From JAWLBM01 sp041687675 (GTDB lineage Bacteria > Pseudomonadota > Alphaproteobacteria > Rhizobiales > Pleomorphomonadaceae): 64,000 nucleotides of DNA. The position numbers and the translations under genes are program-made. The stretch is taken from positions 62,001 through 126,000 of the forward strand of contig JAWLBM010000003.1 in assembly GCA_041687675.1 (NCBI GenBank). Direction: 5' to 3'. Numbering within the stretch: position 1 is the stretch's first letter; the number at the start of each line of letters is the position of its first letter. The notes under the pieces were generated by a model, which was given only the letters and a program-made list of their open reading frames with translations, ran no database searches and was not told the DNA's origin. Shown piece after piece: positions 25,544 through 33,255 of the stretch.

Positions 25544-26773
25544 ATGAGCGAGGATACCCGTTTCGACGTGATCGTGGCCGGCGGCGGCTACGTCGGCCTG
25601 TCGCTGTCGCTGGCGCTCGCCCGCGCGGTGCCGGGCGTCCGGGTGGCGGTGGTCGACATCCGCCCCTGGCGCGACCTCGCCAGGGATCCCCGCGCCTCCG
25701 CGGTCGCCGCCGCGGCACGGCGCATGCTCGGGGCGCTCGGCGTCTGGGGCCGGATCGAGGGCGAGGCCGAGCCGATCCGCGAGATGATCGTCACCGACAG
25801 CCGGCTCGAGGACGCGGTCCGGCCGGTGTTCCTGACCTTCGACGGCAACACGGCGGAGGGGGAGCCCTTCGCCCACATGGTGCCGAACGGCGTCATGGTC
25901 GGCGCGCTCGGCGAGGCGGCGGAGGCGGCGGGGGTCACCATGATCGCGCCCGACTCGGCCGCCGACTTCACGGTGGCGCCGGGCGGCGTCGAGGTGCGGC
26001 TCGGCTCCGGCCGGCGGCTCGCGGCCGGCGTCCTGGTCGCCGCCGACGGGGTGAAGTCGCGGCTGCGCGGCCTCGCCGGCATCCGCGTCACCCGCTGGGA
26101 CTACGGCCAGTCCGGCATCGTCACCACGATCGAGCACGAGCGCGCCCACGAGGGCCGGGCCGAGGAGCATTTCCTGCCGTCCGGCCCGTTCGCCACGCTG
26201 CCGCTCAAGGGCGGCCACCGCTCCTCGCTGGTCTGGAGCGAGCGCACCGAGGTGGCCGACAGGCTGGTCAAGGGCGACGACCTGGTCTTCGAGGCGGAAC
26301 TGATCCGCCGGCTCGGCTTCCACCTCGGCGACGTGCGCGTGGTGGGGCCGCGGGCCGCCTATCCGCTCGGGCTGACGCTGGCGCGCGACTTCGTGCAGCC
26401 GCGCTTCGCCCTCGTCGGCGACGCCGCCCACGGCATCCACCCGATCGCCGGCCAGGGGCTCAACCTCGGCTTTCGCGACGTCGCGGCGCTGTCGGAGGTG
26501 CTCGCCGAGGCGCTGCGCCTCGGGCAGGACCCCGGCGCGATCGACGTCCTTGAGCGCTACCAGACCTGGCGGCGCTTCGACACCTGGCAGATGGCGGCGG
26601 TGACGGACGTGCTCAACCGGCTGTTCTCCAACGATCTCGTGCCGGTGCGGATGGTGCGGGACTTCGGCCTCGGCCTGGTGGATCGTCTGCCCCCGCTCAA
26701 GCGTTTCTTCATCGGCGAGGCGGCGGGACGGCCGGGCGGCCAGCCGCGGCTGCTGCAGGGCCTCGAGATCTGA
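25544..26773 (+). CDS. UbiH/UbiF/COQ6-family FAD-dependent hydroxylase
   Basis: This 409-residue flavin monooxygenase belongs to the ubiquinone-hydroxylase family. It opens with the FAD-binding GxGxxG variant VIVAGGGYVGLSLSLALAR, has LVAADGVKSRLRGLAGI (the DG motif) and PRFALVGDAAHGIHPIAGQG with LNLGFRD (second FAD motif). These enzymes hydroxylate the ring of ubiquinone precursors at C1, C5 or C6; alphaproteobacteria use various members (UbiH, UbiF, UbiL), and I cannot tell which position is targeted. Divergent from tesB and convergent with the L,D-transpeptidase-like gene (4 bp between stops). Confidence 0.92.
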   Translation: MSEDTRFDVIVAGGGYVGLSLSLALARAVPGVRVAVVDIRPWRDLARDPRASAVAAAARRMLGALGVWGRIEGEAEPIREMIVTDSRLEDAVRPVFLTFDGNTAEGEPFAHMVPNGVMVGALGEAAEAAGVTMIAPDSAADFTVAPGGVEVRLGSGRRLAAGVLVAADGVKSRLRGLAGIRVTRWDYGQSGIVTTIEHERAHEGRAEEHFLPSGPFATLPLKGGHRSSLVWSERTEVADRLVKGDDLVFEAELIRRLGFHLGDVRVVGPRAAYPLGLTLARDFVQPRFALVGDAAHGIHPIAGQGLNLGFRDVAALSEVLAEALRLGQDPGAIDVLERYQTWRRFDTWQMAAVTDVLNRLFSNDLVPVRMVRDFGLGLVDRLPPLKRFFIGEAAGRPGGQPRLLQGLEI

Positions 26774-26777
26774 GGGC

Positions 26778-27317
26778 TCAGCCGATCCGGATCCGCGCGC
26801 CGGGGGCGAGGCGGGGAAGGAGGCGCACGAGGTCGCCGCGGCGCAGCGCGACGCAGCCGGCGGTGCCGGCGAAGTCCTCGCGGGCGAGGTGAAGGAAGAT
26901 GGCGCTGCCCCTGCCGCGTGACCGCGGGCGGAGGTTCCAGTCGAGGACGAGGACGAGGTCGTAGACGCGGTCGTCGCGCCACATCCGCTCGTGGCCATGG
27001 CGGCGCGGCAGCCGGACGGGGCGGTTGTAGGCGGGGTCCGAGGGATCGTCGCTCCAGCCGTCCGACGGCGACATCGGCCGCAGCGGCACGCCCGAGGCGG
27101 GCCGCACGGCAAAGCGGTCGGGGCGGTACCAGCCGCCGACCACCGCGAGCGAGCCGGCCGGCGAGGCGCCGTCTCCCTCGCGCTTGAGGGCGGTGACGCC
27201 GCTGCGTCCGATGGCGCAGGGCACGTCGATGCCGGGGCCGACGAGGCGGCCGCGGCTTGCCGACCGGCGGGGCAGGACGACCCGCAGCGCCGTGATCCGC
27301 CGTGACGGCGCCGTCAC
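26778..27317 (-). CDS. L,D-transpeptidase family (YkuD-like) protein
   Basis: About 179 residues, with the YkuD-type active-site block GSAIFLHLAREDFAGTAGCV, which holds the conserved His and the catalytic Cys of S/T-x-GC. Upstream are LKREGDGASPAGSLAVVGGW and a HERMWRDDRVYDLVLVLDWN segment typical of the short, signal-less proteobacterial subgroup. Such enzymes cross-link peptidoglycan or attach lipoproteins, but this subgroup is poorly studied and lacks a clear signal peptide. The start is uncertain: the GTG at 27317 fits the homologous domain best; ATG 27359 and GTG 27368 are alternatives. A 16-bp palindrome covers the GTG. Confidence 0.78.
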   Translation of the reverse strand: MTAPSRRITALRVVLPRRSASRGRLVGPGIDVPCAIGRSGVTALKREGDGASPAGSLAVVGGWYRPDRFAVRPASGVPLRPMSPSDGWSDDPSDPAYNRPVRLPRRHGHERMWRDDRVYDLVLVLDWNLRPRSRGRGSAIFLHLAREDFAGTAGCVALRRGDLVRLLPRLAPGARIRIG

Positions 27318-27348
27318 ATTCGCGTGCGTTTTGTTCAATGGACTTGAA
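27302..27348. promoter_or_regulatory. palindromes in the transpeptidase/response regulator divergent region
   Basis: GTGACGGCGCCGTCAC (27302-27317) is a perfect 16-bp palindrome. Next to it TTCAA and TTGAA (27334-27338 and 27344-27348) form an inverted repeat with a five-base spacer. Both sit in an A/T-richer stretch between the divergent genes. They could be operator sites, but the first may be coding, depending on the start of the transpeptidase gene. Confidence 0.35.
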
Positions 27349-27437
27349 ACCGATCGCATAACTGGCACCTATTCGGCTCGTTTATTGGACGGTGCGCCGC
27401 TCCGTCCGAGCCGAGGATGACGAGGGATACCCCATCC

Positions 27438-28121
27438 ATGACCGCCCGCAAGATCCTGATCGTCGACGATGACCCCGACCTGCGCGAAGCCCTTGTCGAG
27501 CAGCTGTCGCTCTATGAGGAATTCGAGCCGCTGGAGGCCGAGAGCGCCACGGACGGCGTGAAGACCGCCCGCGCCGCCCATGCCGACCTGGTGCTGATGG
27601 ACGTCGGCCTGCCCGACATGGACGGGCGCGAGGCGGTGAAGATCCTGCGCAAGGGGGGATTTGCCAGCCCGATCATCATGCTGACCGGCCATGACACCGA
27701 CTCGGACCAGATCCTCGGCCTCGAGGCCGGCGCCAACGACTATGTGACGAAGCCCTTCAAGTTCGCCGTGCTGCTCGCCCGGCTCAGGGCGCAGCTGCGC
27801 CAGCACGAGCAGTCGGAAGAGGCGGTCTTCACCATCGGGCCCTATACCTTCCGCCCCAGCGCCAAGCTGCTTGTCGACGGCAAGGGGGCGAAGGTGCGGC
27901 TCACCGAGAAGGAGACCTCGATCCTCAAGTACCTCTACCGGGCGGGCGAGAAGGTGATCACCCGCGACGTGCTGCTGCACGAGGTCTGGGGCTACAACGC
28001 GGGCATCACCACGCACACGCTGGAGACGCACATCTACCGCCTGCGGCAGAAAATCGAGAAGGACCCCTCCAACGCGGTGTTGCTCGTGACCGAGGGTGGG
28101 GGCTACAAGCTGGTACCGTAA
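27438..28121 (+). CDS. OmpR/PhoB-family response regulator
   Basis: A 227-residue DNA-binding response regulator. The receiver domain opens MTARKILIVDDDPDLREALV and carries the phospho-acceptor Asp55 in LVLMDVGLPDMDG, the switch Thr in IIMLTGHD and the Lys in VTKPFKF. A winged-helix C-terminal domain follows, with LTEKETSILKYLYRAGEKVI and THTLETHIYRLRQKIEKD. It resembles the CenR-type envelope regulators of alphaproteobacteria, but I cannot confirm orthology. ATG 27417 is an alternative start seven codons earlier. No partner kinase is next to it. The adjacent divergent transpeptidase-like gene is a possible target. Confidence 0.93.
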   Translation: MTARKILIVDDDPDLREALVEQLSLYEEFEPLEAESATDGVKTARAAHADLVLMDVGLPDMDGREAVKILRKGGFASPIIMLTGHDTDSDQILGLEAGANDYVTKPFKFAVLLARLRAQLRQHEQSEEAVFTIGPYTFRPSAKLLVDGKGAKVRLTEKETSILKYLYRAGEKVITRDVLLHEVWGYNAGITTHTLETHIYRLRQKIEKDPSNAVLLVTEGGGYKLVP

Positions 28122-28210
28122 GGAATCGCCGACCGCCGGCGGCACCGTCCGCCGGCCTTCTCGCGCGCCGCGGTCGCCCGCGGCCGTCGGCGCAGGATCC
28201 GCGCCGCCGC

Positions 28211-28669
28211 ATGAGCCTCGAGACCGACGTCAAGACACTGGCCAGCGTTCCGCTGCTCTCCGAGTTCTCGGAGGACAAGCTGCGCCTGCTCGCCTTCTCC
28301 GCCGAGAACCGGAGCTATCGCAGCGGACAGCCGCTGTTCGTGGCCGGCGACCGGGCGGACGGCGGCCTTGTCGTCGCCAGCGGCCGCGTCGCGCTGTCGC
28401 GCCCCGGCCGCGCCGAGCCGGACGCCGTGGCCGGCCCCGGCAGCCTGATCGGCGAGCCGGCGCTGATCGCCGAGGGCGAGCGGGGCCTCAACGCGGTCGC
28501 CGTCGGCGACGTGCAGGTGATCCTGATCCGCCGCCCGCTGTTCCGCCGGATGCTGGAGGAGTACCCCGAGGTCGCCGCGCGCATCCATGCCCGCTACGCC
28601 GCCCGCCTCTCCGACACCACCTCGGCGCTGATGGGGGTCCGCCGGCGGCTGGACCGCATCGGCGAGTGA
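28211..28669 (+). CDS. stand-alone cyclic nucleotide-binding domain protein
   Basis: This 152-residue protein is a single cNMP-binding/cupin-like domain: VPLLSEFSEDKLRLLAFSAE, then GQPLFVAGDRADGGLVVASG and a phosphate-binding-cassette-like GSLIGEPALIAEGERGLNAV. It lacks a DNA-binding helix-turn-helix and a kinase domain. The cassette deviates from the 'GE.a.....R.a.v.a' of true cAMP binders: a Gly-Leu-Asn run stands where Arg-x-Ala is usual. Ligand binding is therefore doubtful. It lies 89 bp after the response regulator in the same direction and may share its transcript. Confidence 0.85.
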   Translation: MSLETDVKTLASVPLLSEFSEDKLRLLAFSAENRSYRSGQPLFVAGDRADGGLVVASGRVALSRPGRAEPDAVAGPGSLIGEPALIAEGERGLNAVAVGDVQVILIRRPLFRRMLEEYPEVAARIHARYAARLSDTTSALMGVRRRLDRIGE

Positions 28670-28778
28670 ACCTCGCCGCGGTCCCGCGCCCGGGTCTGCG
28701 GGCCGTCCCCGACCGGAAAGTCCTGCCGGAACCCGCCGGCCGTTCGCCTGTTCGTCAGCAAGCGAACAGGAGGTTGCC

Positions 28779-29411
28779 ATGGTCTGGACCACATCCGCGC
28801 GATGCGTCGCGTTTTCCCTGATGCTTGTCGCCCCGGTCGCGGCACCGGGGCAGGAGACGGAGGACGTGCGCGGCTCGTTCCAGCCCGTCAACAGTTTCGA
28901 CGGGACCGCCGTCGCCGGCGACGTCTCGATCGGACGGGAGGACGGCCGGCTTGTCATCGACCTGTCGGCCGAGGGACTGCCGCCCGGCATGCATCTCGCC
29001 CACATCCACGGCTTTGCGACGGATGATCCCGCGACCGCCCGCTGCCCGGACCCGGGCGCCGATGCGAACGGCGACGGCTTCATCGACCTGATCGAAACGG
29101 AAGCCGCCGCGGGCACCACGATGATTCCCTTCACCGACGACGTCGCCAGCCTGGAGATCCAGTCCGACACCTACCCCGTCGCCGGCCCGGACGGCCGGCT
29201 GTCCTGGCAAGCGTCCGTGGACGCGGACGCCCTCGCCGAGGCGGTCCGGTCGAAGTTCCAGACGCCGCTGGCGCTCGGCGAGCGCGTGGTCTTCATCCAC
29301 GGCGCGCCGGAGGGCGCGGACCTGCCGGGGACCGTCCAGTCGCTCGAAGGGGTGCCGGCCGATGTCACCCTCCCGATCGCCTGCGCCGAACTCGACCCGG
29401 CTGCGCAGTAG
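28779..29411 (+). CDS. exported protein with SOD/CHRD-like and EF-hand-like segments
   Basis: This 210-residue secreted protein has a signal peptide (ending near PVAAPGQ). The segment LSAEGLPPGMHLAHIHGF recalls the 'GL.PG.HGFHIH' of Cu/Zn superoxide dismutase and of CHRD domains. Next comes CPDPGADANGDGFIDLIET, whose DANGDGFIDLIE is a canonical EF-hand calcium loop. Other SOD copper ligands cannot be confirmed, so enzyme activity is doubtful. A metal-binding periplasmic protein is the safest reading. It lies convergent to xth, with GAGGTTGCC before the ATG. Confidence 0.65.
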   Translation: MVWTTSARCVAFSLMLVAPVAAPGQETEDVRGSFQPVNSFDGTAVAGDVSIGREDGRLVIDLSAEGLPPGMHLAHIHGFATDDPATARCPDPGADANGDGFIDLIETEAAAGTTMIPFTDDVASLEIQSDTYPVAGPDGRLSWQASVDADALAEAVRSKFQTPLALGERVVFIHGAPEGADLPGTVQSLEGVPADVTLPIACAELDPAAQ

Positions 29412-29439
29412 CCGTCAGGCGGGCGGGCCGGGATGTCGG

Positions 29440-29457
29440 GGCGCCCGGCCGGGCGCC
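29440..29457. terminator. palindromic hairpin between convergent genes
   Basis: GGCGCCCGG and CCGGGCGCC form a perfect 18-bp palindrome between the SOD/CHRD-like gene and xth. There is no T-run on either side, so it is at most a weak bidirectional terminator. Confidence 0.35.
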
Positions 29458-29511
29458 GTCTCTCGTCCCTCGTGGCCGCCCGCCTCGCCGCTCCCCGTGA
29501 GGCCGGCCGCC

Positions 29512-30327
29512 TCACCCCATGTCGAAGGTCGCGACCACGGGCACGTGGTCGGAGGCGCGCGACCAGTCGCGGCAGTCCTTGTGGACCCGCAGGCGGGTGG
29601 CCCGCTCCGCCAGGTCCGGGGCGGCCCAGAGGTGGTCGAGGCGGCGGCCGCGGTCGGCGGCGCGCCAGTCCTTCGCCCGGTAGCTCCACCAGGTGTAGAG
29701 CTTCTCCTCGAGGGGCACGAAGCGGCGGGCGAGGTCGACGTAGCCGGCGGCGATGCGGGCCTTCTCCAGCGCCGCGCATTCGACCGGCGTGTGGCTCACC
29801 ACCCTCAGCAGCGCTTTGTGCGACCAGACGTCGGTCTCGTAGGGCGCCACGTTGAGGTCGCCGACCACCACCGAGGGCACCTCGGCCGCGACTTCGGGAA
29901 GGAACACCGCGAGCTCGGCGAGGAAGTCGAGCTTGTGGGCGAACTTCGGGTTTACCGCGGGGTCCGGCTCGTCGCCGCCGGCGGGAACGTAGAGGTTGTG
30001 GATCCGGACCGGGCGCCCGTTCACCGAGACGACCGCCGAGACGTGGCGCGGATCCCCCGCCTTGCCGCAGAAGGGGCGGACGGCGACCTCCTCCAGCGGC
30101 AGCCGCGAGATGATCGCCACGCCGTGGTAGCCGCCGCGCCCGCCGTTCAGCGCCACGTGCGGGTAGCCGAGCTTGCGGAAGGCCGCGGTGGGGAACTGCT
30201 GGTCGGCGACCTTGGTCTCCTGCAGGCAGAGCACGTCCGGATCGGCCGCCGAAAGGTGCCGCTCCACGTTGTGGAGGCGGATGCGCACCGAGTTGATGTT
30301 CCAGGTGGAGAGGGTGAGCGAGGGCAT
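29512..30327 (-). CDS. xth: exodeoxyribonuclease III
   Basis: This 271-residue AP endonuclease / 3'-5' exonuclease of base-excision repair has the EEP-fold motifs: LSTWNINSVRIRL, VLCLQETKV with the catalytic Glu, GGYHGVAIISR, VVVGDLNVAP with Asp and Asn, WWSYRA, RRLDHLWA and SDHVPVVATF with the final His. The length is that of XthA. It lies between the convergent exported-protein gene and the hybrid kinase, 98 bp after the kinase stop. Confidence 0.95.
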   Translation of the reverse strand: MPSLTLSTWNINSVRIRLHNVERHLSAADPDVLCLQETKVADQQFPTAAFRKLGYPHVALNGGRGGYHGVAIISRLPLEEVAVRPFCGKAGDPRHVSAVVSVNGRPVRIHNLYVPAGGDEPDPAVNPKFAHKLDFLAELAVFLPEVAAEVPSVVVGDLNVAPYETDVWSHKALLRVVSHTPVECAALEKARIAAGYVDLARRFVPLEEKLYTWWSYRAKDWRAADRGRRLDHLWAAPDLAERATRLRVHKDCRDWSRASDHVPVVATFDMG

Positions 30328-30425
30328 CGGCCGGGGAGGGTTCGAGGGCGGACCGCGCGGCGGTGTACCCCGGAATCATCCCCGGCGCAAAGCCGCCTGC
30401 CGCGCCCGGCCCACCCGGGCGGGGA

Positions 30426-32909
30426 TCAGGCCTCTTCGCTCGTGCGGGTGTCCCGATCGGCCGCCACCCGGCGCAGCCATGTCATCAGGTCCGCCGTTTG
30501 GACCGGCTTCTGCAGCCGGGCGTGGGAGCGCAGGTCCTCCGGCAGCAGGTCGAGGCTGTGGTAGCCGGTGGCGAACAGCAGCGGGGTGCTCCGCATGCCG
30601 AGGATGCGGGCGGCCGGGCCGACGCTCTCGCCGTTGAGGTTCACGTCGAGGACGGCCGCGTCGAAGCAGCCGGCCTCGACGAGGTCCAGCGTCTCGGCGA
30701 GGCTCGACGCCGGGCCGACCACCTCGGCTCCGGCCGAGGTGAGCACGTCGCAGAGCTCCATCTGCACGATCGGCTCGTCCTCGGCGACAAGCACCTTGAG
30801 GCCGGCGACGCCGCCGCCCTCGCGTCCCCCGCGCCCGGCCGGCGGCGTGCGGTCGTGCGGGGCGCGCAGCGGCGACGTGCCGCGGACGGGGATGTCGATG
30901 ACGCAGACGACCCCCTCCGGCTCGTAGCGGATATCGACGCCGGCGTCCCCGTCGCGGAAGGCGCTGCGGATGAGGCTGGTGCCGAAGCCGCGGCGGGACG
31001 GCGGCTCGACGCGCGGGCCGCCGCTCTCGCGCCAGGTGAGCCGCACCGTCGAGGACGCCGGCTGGGGCCGCCAGCCGATGCTGACGCGGCCCTCGGCATT
31101 GGACCAGGCGCCGTACTTCACCGCATTGGTGCAGAGCTCGTGGAGGACCAGCGCCAGGTCCACCGCCTCCTTCGGCGCCAGCATCAGGCCGCCGTCGCCG
31201 TCGATGCCGACCCGTTCCTCGCGGGCGTAGGGCCCGACCTCGTCGGCGACGATCTGGCCGATGCGGACGCCGCGCCAGTCGCCCTGGGCGATGAAGGCAT
31301 GGGTGCGGGCCATCGCCTCGACGCGGCCGCGCAGTTCCTCGGCGAGGTCCTCCTTGGAGGCGGCGGAGGCGCCGCTGAGGCGGATCATCCCCATGATCGT
31401 CGCCAGCATGTTGCGGACGCGGTGGTCGAGCTCGCGGCTCAGCATCTCGCGCCGCTCCACCTCGGCCTTCTGGGCGGTGATGTCGGTGAAGGTGAGCACG
31501 CCGCCGCCGACGCCGAGGGCGGGGTCGTTCAGCACCGTGCTGCGGATGGCGCAGACGGACGGCGAGGTCTCGCCGCGAGGAACGACCCGGAGTTCGCGCT
31601 CGCCCTCGCCCTCGCCGGCGAGCAGCCGCGTCACCGGGTCCTGGCCCTCGGGGATCGGCCGCCCGTCGGCTTCGCGGATGACCCCCTCGGCGGCGAGGCG
31701 GCGGATGTCCGGCGGCTCCCCGGGCGCCAGCCCCAGGATCGTCCGGAGCGTCGCGTTGCAGTAGGTCGCCCGCCCCTCGCCATCGAAGGCGGCGACACCG
31801 CCGGCCATGTTCTCCAGCACCGCCGCCCGGTGGGCGGTCGCCTCGCGCACCTCGGCGAGCAGCCGCTGGTTCTCCGCCGCGACGTCCTCAGCGCGGACGC
31901 GGCGGCCGACCTCGCGCGCGAGGTCGCGCGCGGTCCGCCGGGCCGAGACGAGCGCGAGGGAGAGGCCGCGGCTCTGGCGCAACACCATCAGCCCCATGCC
32001 GAAGAGGAGCGCCGCGGCGACGCTGGCCACCACCCCGTTGACCACCAGGTCGCGGCGCCAGTCGGCGAGCACCGCCGCCTCCTCGACTCCGAAGCCGATA
32101 TGGACGGGCGTATCGCCGACGCGGGAGAAGCCGTAGATCCGCCGCGAGCCGTCGAGGGTCGAGGCCGACCGCCAGACGCCGTCGTCGGAGGACTGCATCG
32201 CCTGCAGCAGCGGCGAGGAGGGGGAGAGCTTCTCGGGGATCGCCTCCAGTCCGGGATAGCGCGCCAGGATCTCGCCGTCCTCCCGGAACAGCCCGGCCAC
32301 CATGTCGTCGTAGATCGAGGCCTGGCGCCAGACCTCGGTGAAGTAGTCGATCGAGCTGGTGACCAGGATGATCCCCTCGAACCGCTCCCGCGGGGTGCGG
32401 CGGCGGCTGAGGTTGAAGTTGAGAGTTCCCTTGGTCCGCCCGACGATCATCTCGCCGAAATGGAGGTCGTCGCGACTGCTGAGCACGTCGAAGTACTCGC
32501 GGTCGGCGACGGAGACCTCCGGGAAGGGGAAGATGGCAGAACTGTTGGCGGTCCGCCCGTCCGGCGGGACCAGCCAGACGCCGTCGACGTGGGGGCTGGC
32601 GGCGGCGAGCCGCTCGAGGAACCGGTGGACGTCCTCGGAGGTGCGGATGGTGTCCCAGTCCATGCCCTCGATGTACCGGTCGACCACGTCGATGATCAGG
32701 GTCTGCGCCTCGAAGACGCGGAGCGCGTGCTCCTCGAGGCCCTGCACGGTCTGCTCGACGTGCACGACCCCTTCCGCGAGCTGGCGCTCGCGCAGGTACC
32801 AGCTGGCGCCGGCGAACAGCACCAGCGGCAACACCACCGCCACGACGAGCAGCGCCCTCACCGCGCCCGGGGCGCCCCCGGCCTCCGCCTCCTCAATGAG
32901 GGCCATCAA
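30426..32909 (-). CDS. membrane-bound HWE-family hybrid histidine kinase with C-terminal receiver
   Basis: This 827-residue sensor has TM1 at about 17-37 and TM2 at 288-311 around a periplasmic Cache-like domain of 250 residues. A coiled segment and a PAS domain (about 360-480) precede an HWE/HisKA_2-type kinase core with ELDHRVRNMLATIMGM (His496) and the N-box HELCTNAVKYG (590-600). A receiver domain near 703-815 has phospho-acceptor Asp755 in AAVLDVNLNGE and the Lys in LQKPV. It is an orphan: no response regulator, HPt protein or anti-sigma system adjoins it. The receiver may sink phosphate or pass it on. The signal is unknown. A start one codon later is equally possible. Confidence 0.92.
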   Translation of the reverse strand: MMALIEEAEAGGAPGAVRALLVVAVVLPLVLFAGASWYLRERQLAEGVVHVEQTVQGLEEHALRVFEAQTLIIDVVDRYIEGMDWDTIRTSEDVHRFLERLAAASPHVDGVWLVPPDGRTANSSAIFPFPEVSVADREYFDVLSSRDDLHFGEMIVGRTKGTLNFNLSRRRTPRERFEGIILVTSSIDYFTEVWRQASIYDDMVAGLFREDGEILARYPGLEAIPEKLSPSSPLLQAMQSSDDGVWRSASTLDGSRRIYGFSRVGDTPVHIGFGVEEAAVLADWRRDLVVNGVVASVAAALLFGMGLMVLRQSRGLSLALVSARRTARDLAREVGRRVRAEDVAAENQRLLAEVREATAHRAAVLENMAGGVAAFDGEGRATYCNATLRTILGLAPGEPPDIRRLAAEGVIREADGRPIPEGQDPVTRLLAGEGEGERELRVVPRGETSPSVCAIRSTVLNDPALGVGGGVLTFTDITAQKAEVERREMLSRELDHRVRNMLATIMGMIRLSGASAASKEDLAEELRGRVEAMARTHAFIAQGDWRGVRIGQIVADEVGPYAREERVGIDGDGGLMLAPKEAVDLALVLHELCTNAVKYGAWSNAEGRVSIGWRPQPASSTVRLTWRESGGPRVEPPSRRGFGTSLIRSAFRDGDAGVDIRYEPEGVVCVIDIPVRGTSPLRAPHDRTPPAGRGGREGGGVAGLKVLVAEDEPIVQMELCDVLTSAGAEVVGPASSLAETLDLVEAGCFDAAVLDVNLNGESVGPAARILGMRSTPLLFATGYHSLDLLPEDLRSHARLQKPVQTADLMTWLRRVAADRDTRTSEEA

Positions 32910-33255
32910 CTCTCCGTCCGTCTGCCCCCTCCCCGAACAGACCGCCGAGGGTCGGCCCCGACCCGATTACATCATCAAACCGGCTGCGCAACACACTGGA
33001 GAAACGCGAGGAACAGGCTTCGGTTCGCCTCCGGCACGGCGGAGGCCCCAAAAGAAGAGCGCCCAGTCCCGGGGGGAGACTGGGCGCGGCGTCGCAGGGA
33101 CGCTTCGCTGGGTGGGATGGCCAGCGTTGGCGGGTCGCCTCGGCAAGACGGGGGGCACTACCGATGAAAGCGGCGACCCGGCCATGGCGATGAGATTGGG
33201 AGCAACCGGCGCCGCCGCAAGCGGCCCCCGCCCTGACATTTTCGTGAGCGCGAAT
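32910..33255. other. 346-bp intergenic region between hybrid kinase and leuB
   Basis: It holds the leuB terminator (33044-33087) and the upstream region of the kinase. The part at 32960-33060 is somewhat A/T-richer and may carry the kinase promoter. I see no gene in it. Confidence 0.5.
33044..33087 (-). terminator. intrinsic terminator of leuB
   Basis: A perfect 10-bp stem (GCGCCCAGTC, 33059-33068, with 33078-33087; nine-base loop) is followed in the minus direction by TCTTCTTTTGG. It lies about 170 bp after the leuB stop. Confidence 0.8.

Noticed and set aside
28211..28669. CRP/FNR-type regulator
   Set aside because: The protein has the nucleotide-binding-like domain but no helix-turn-helix, so it cannot be called a transcription factor.
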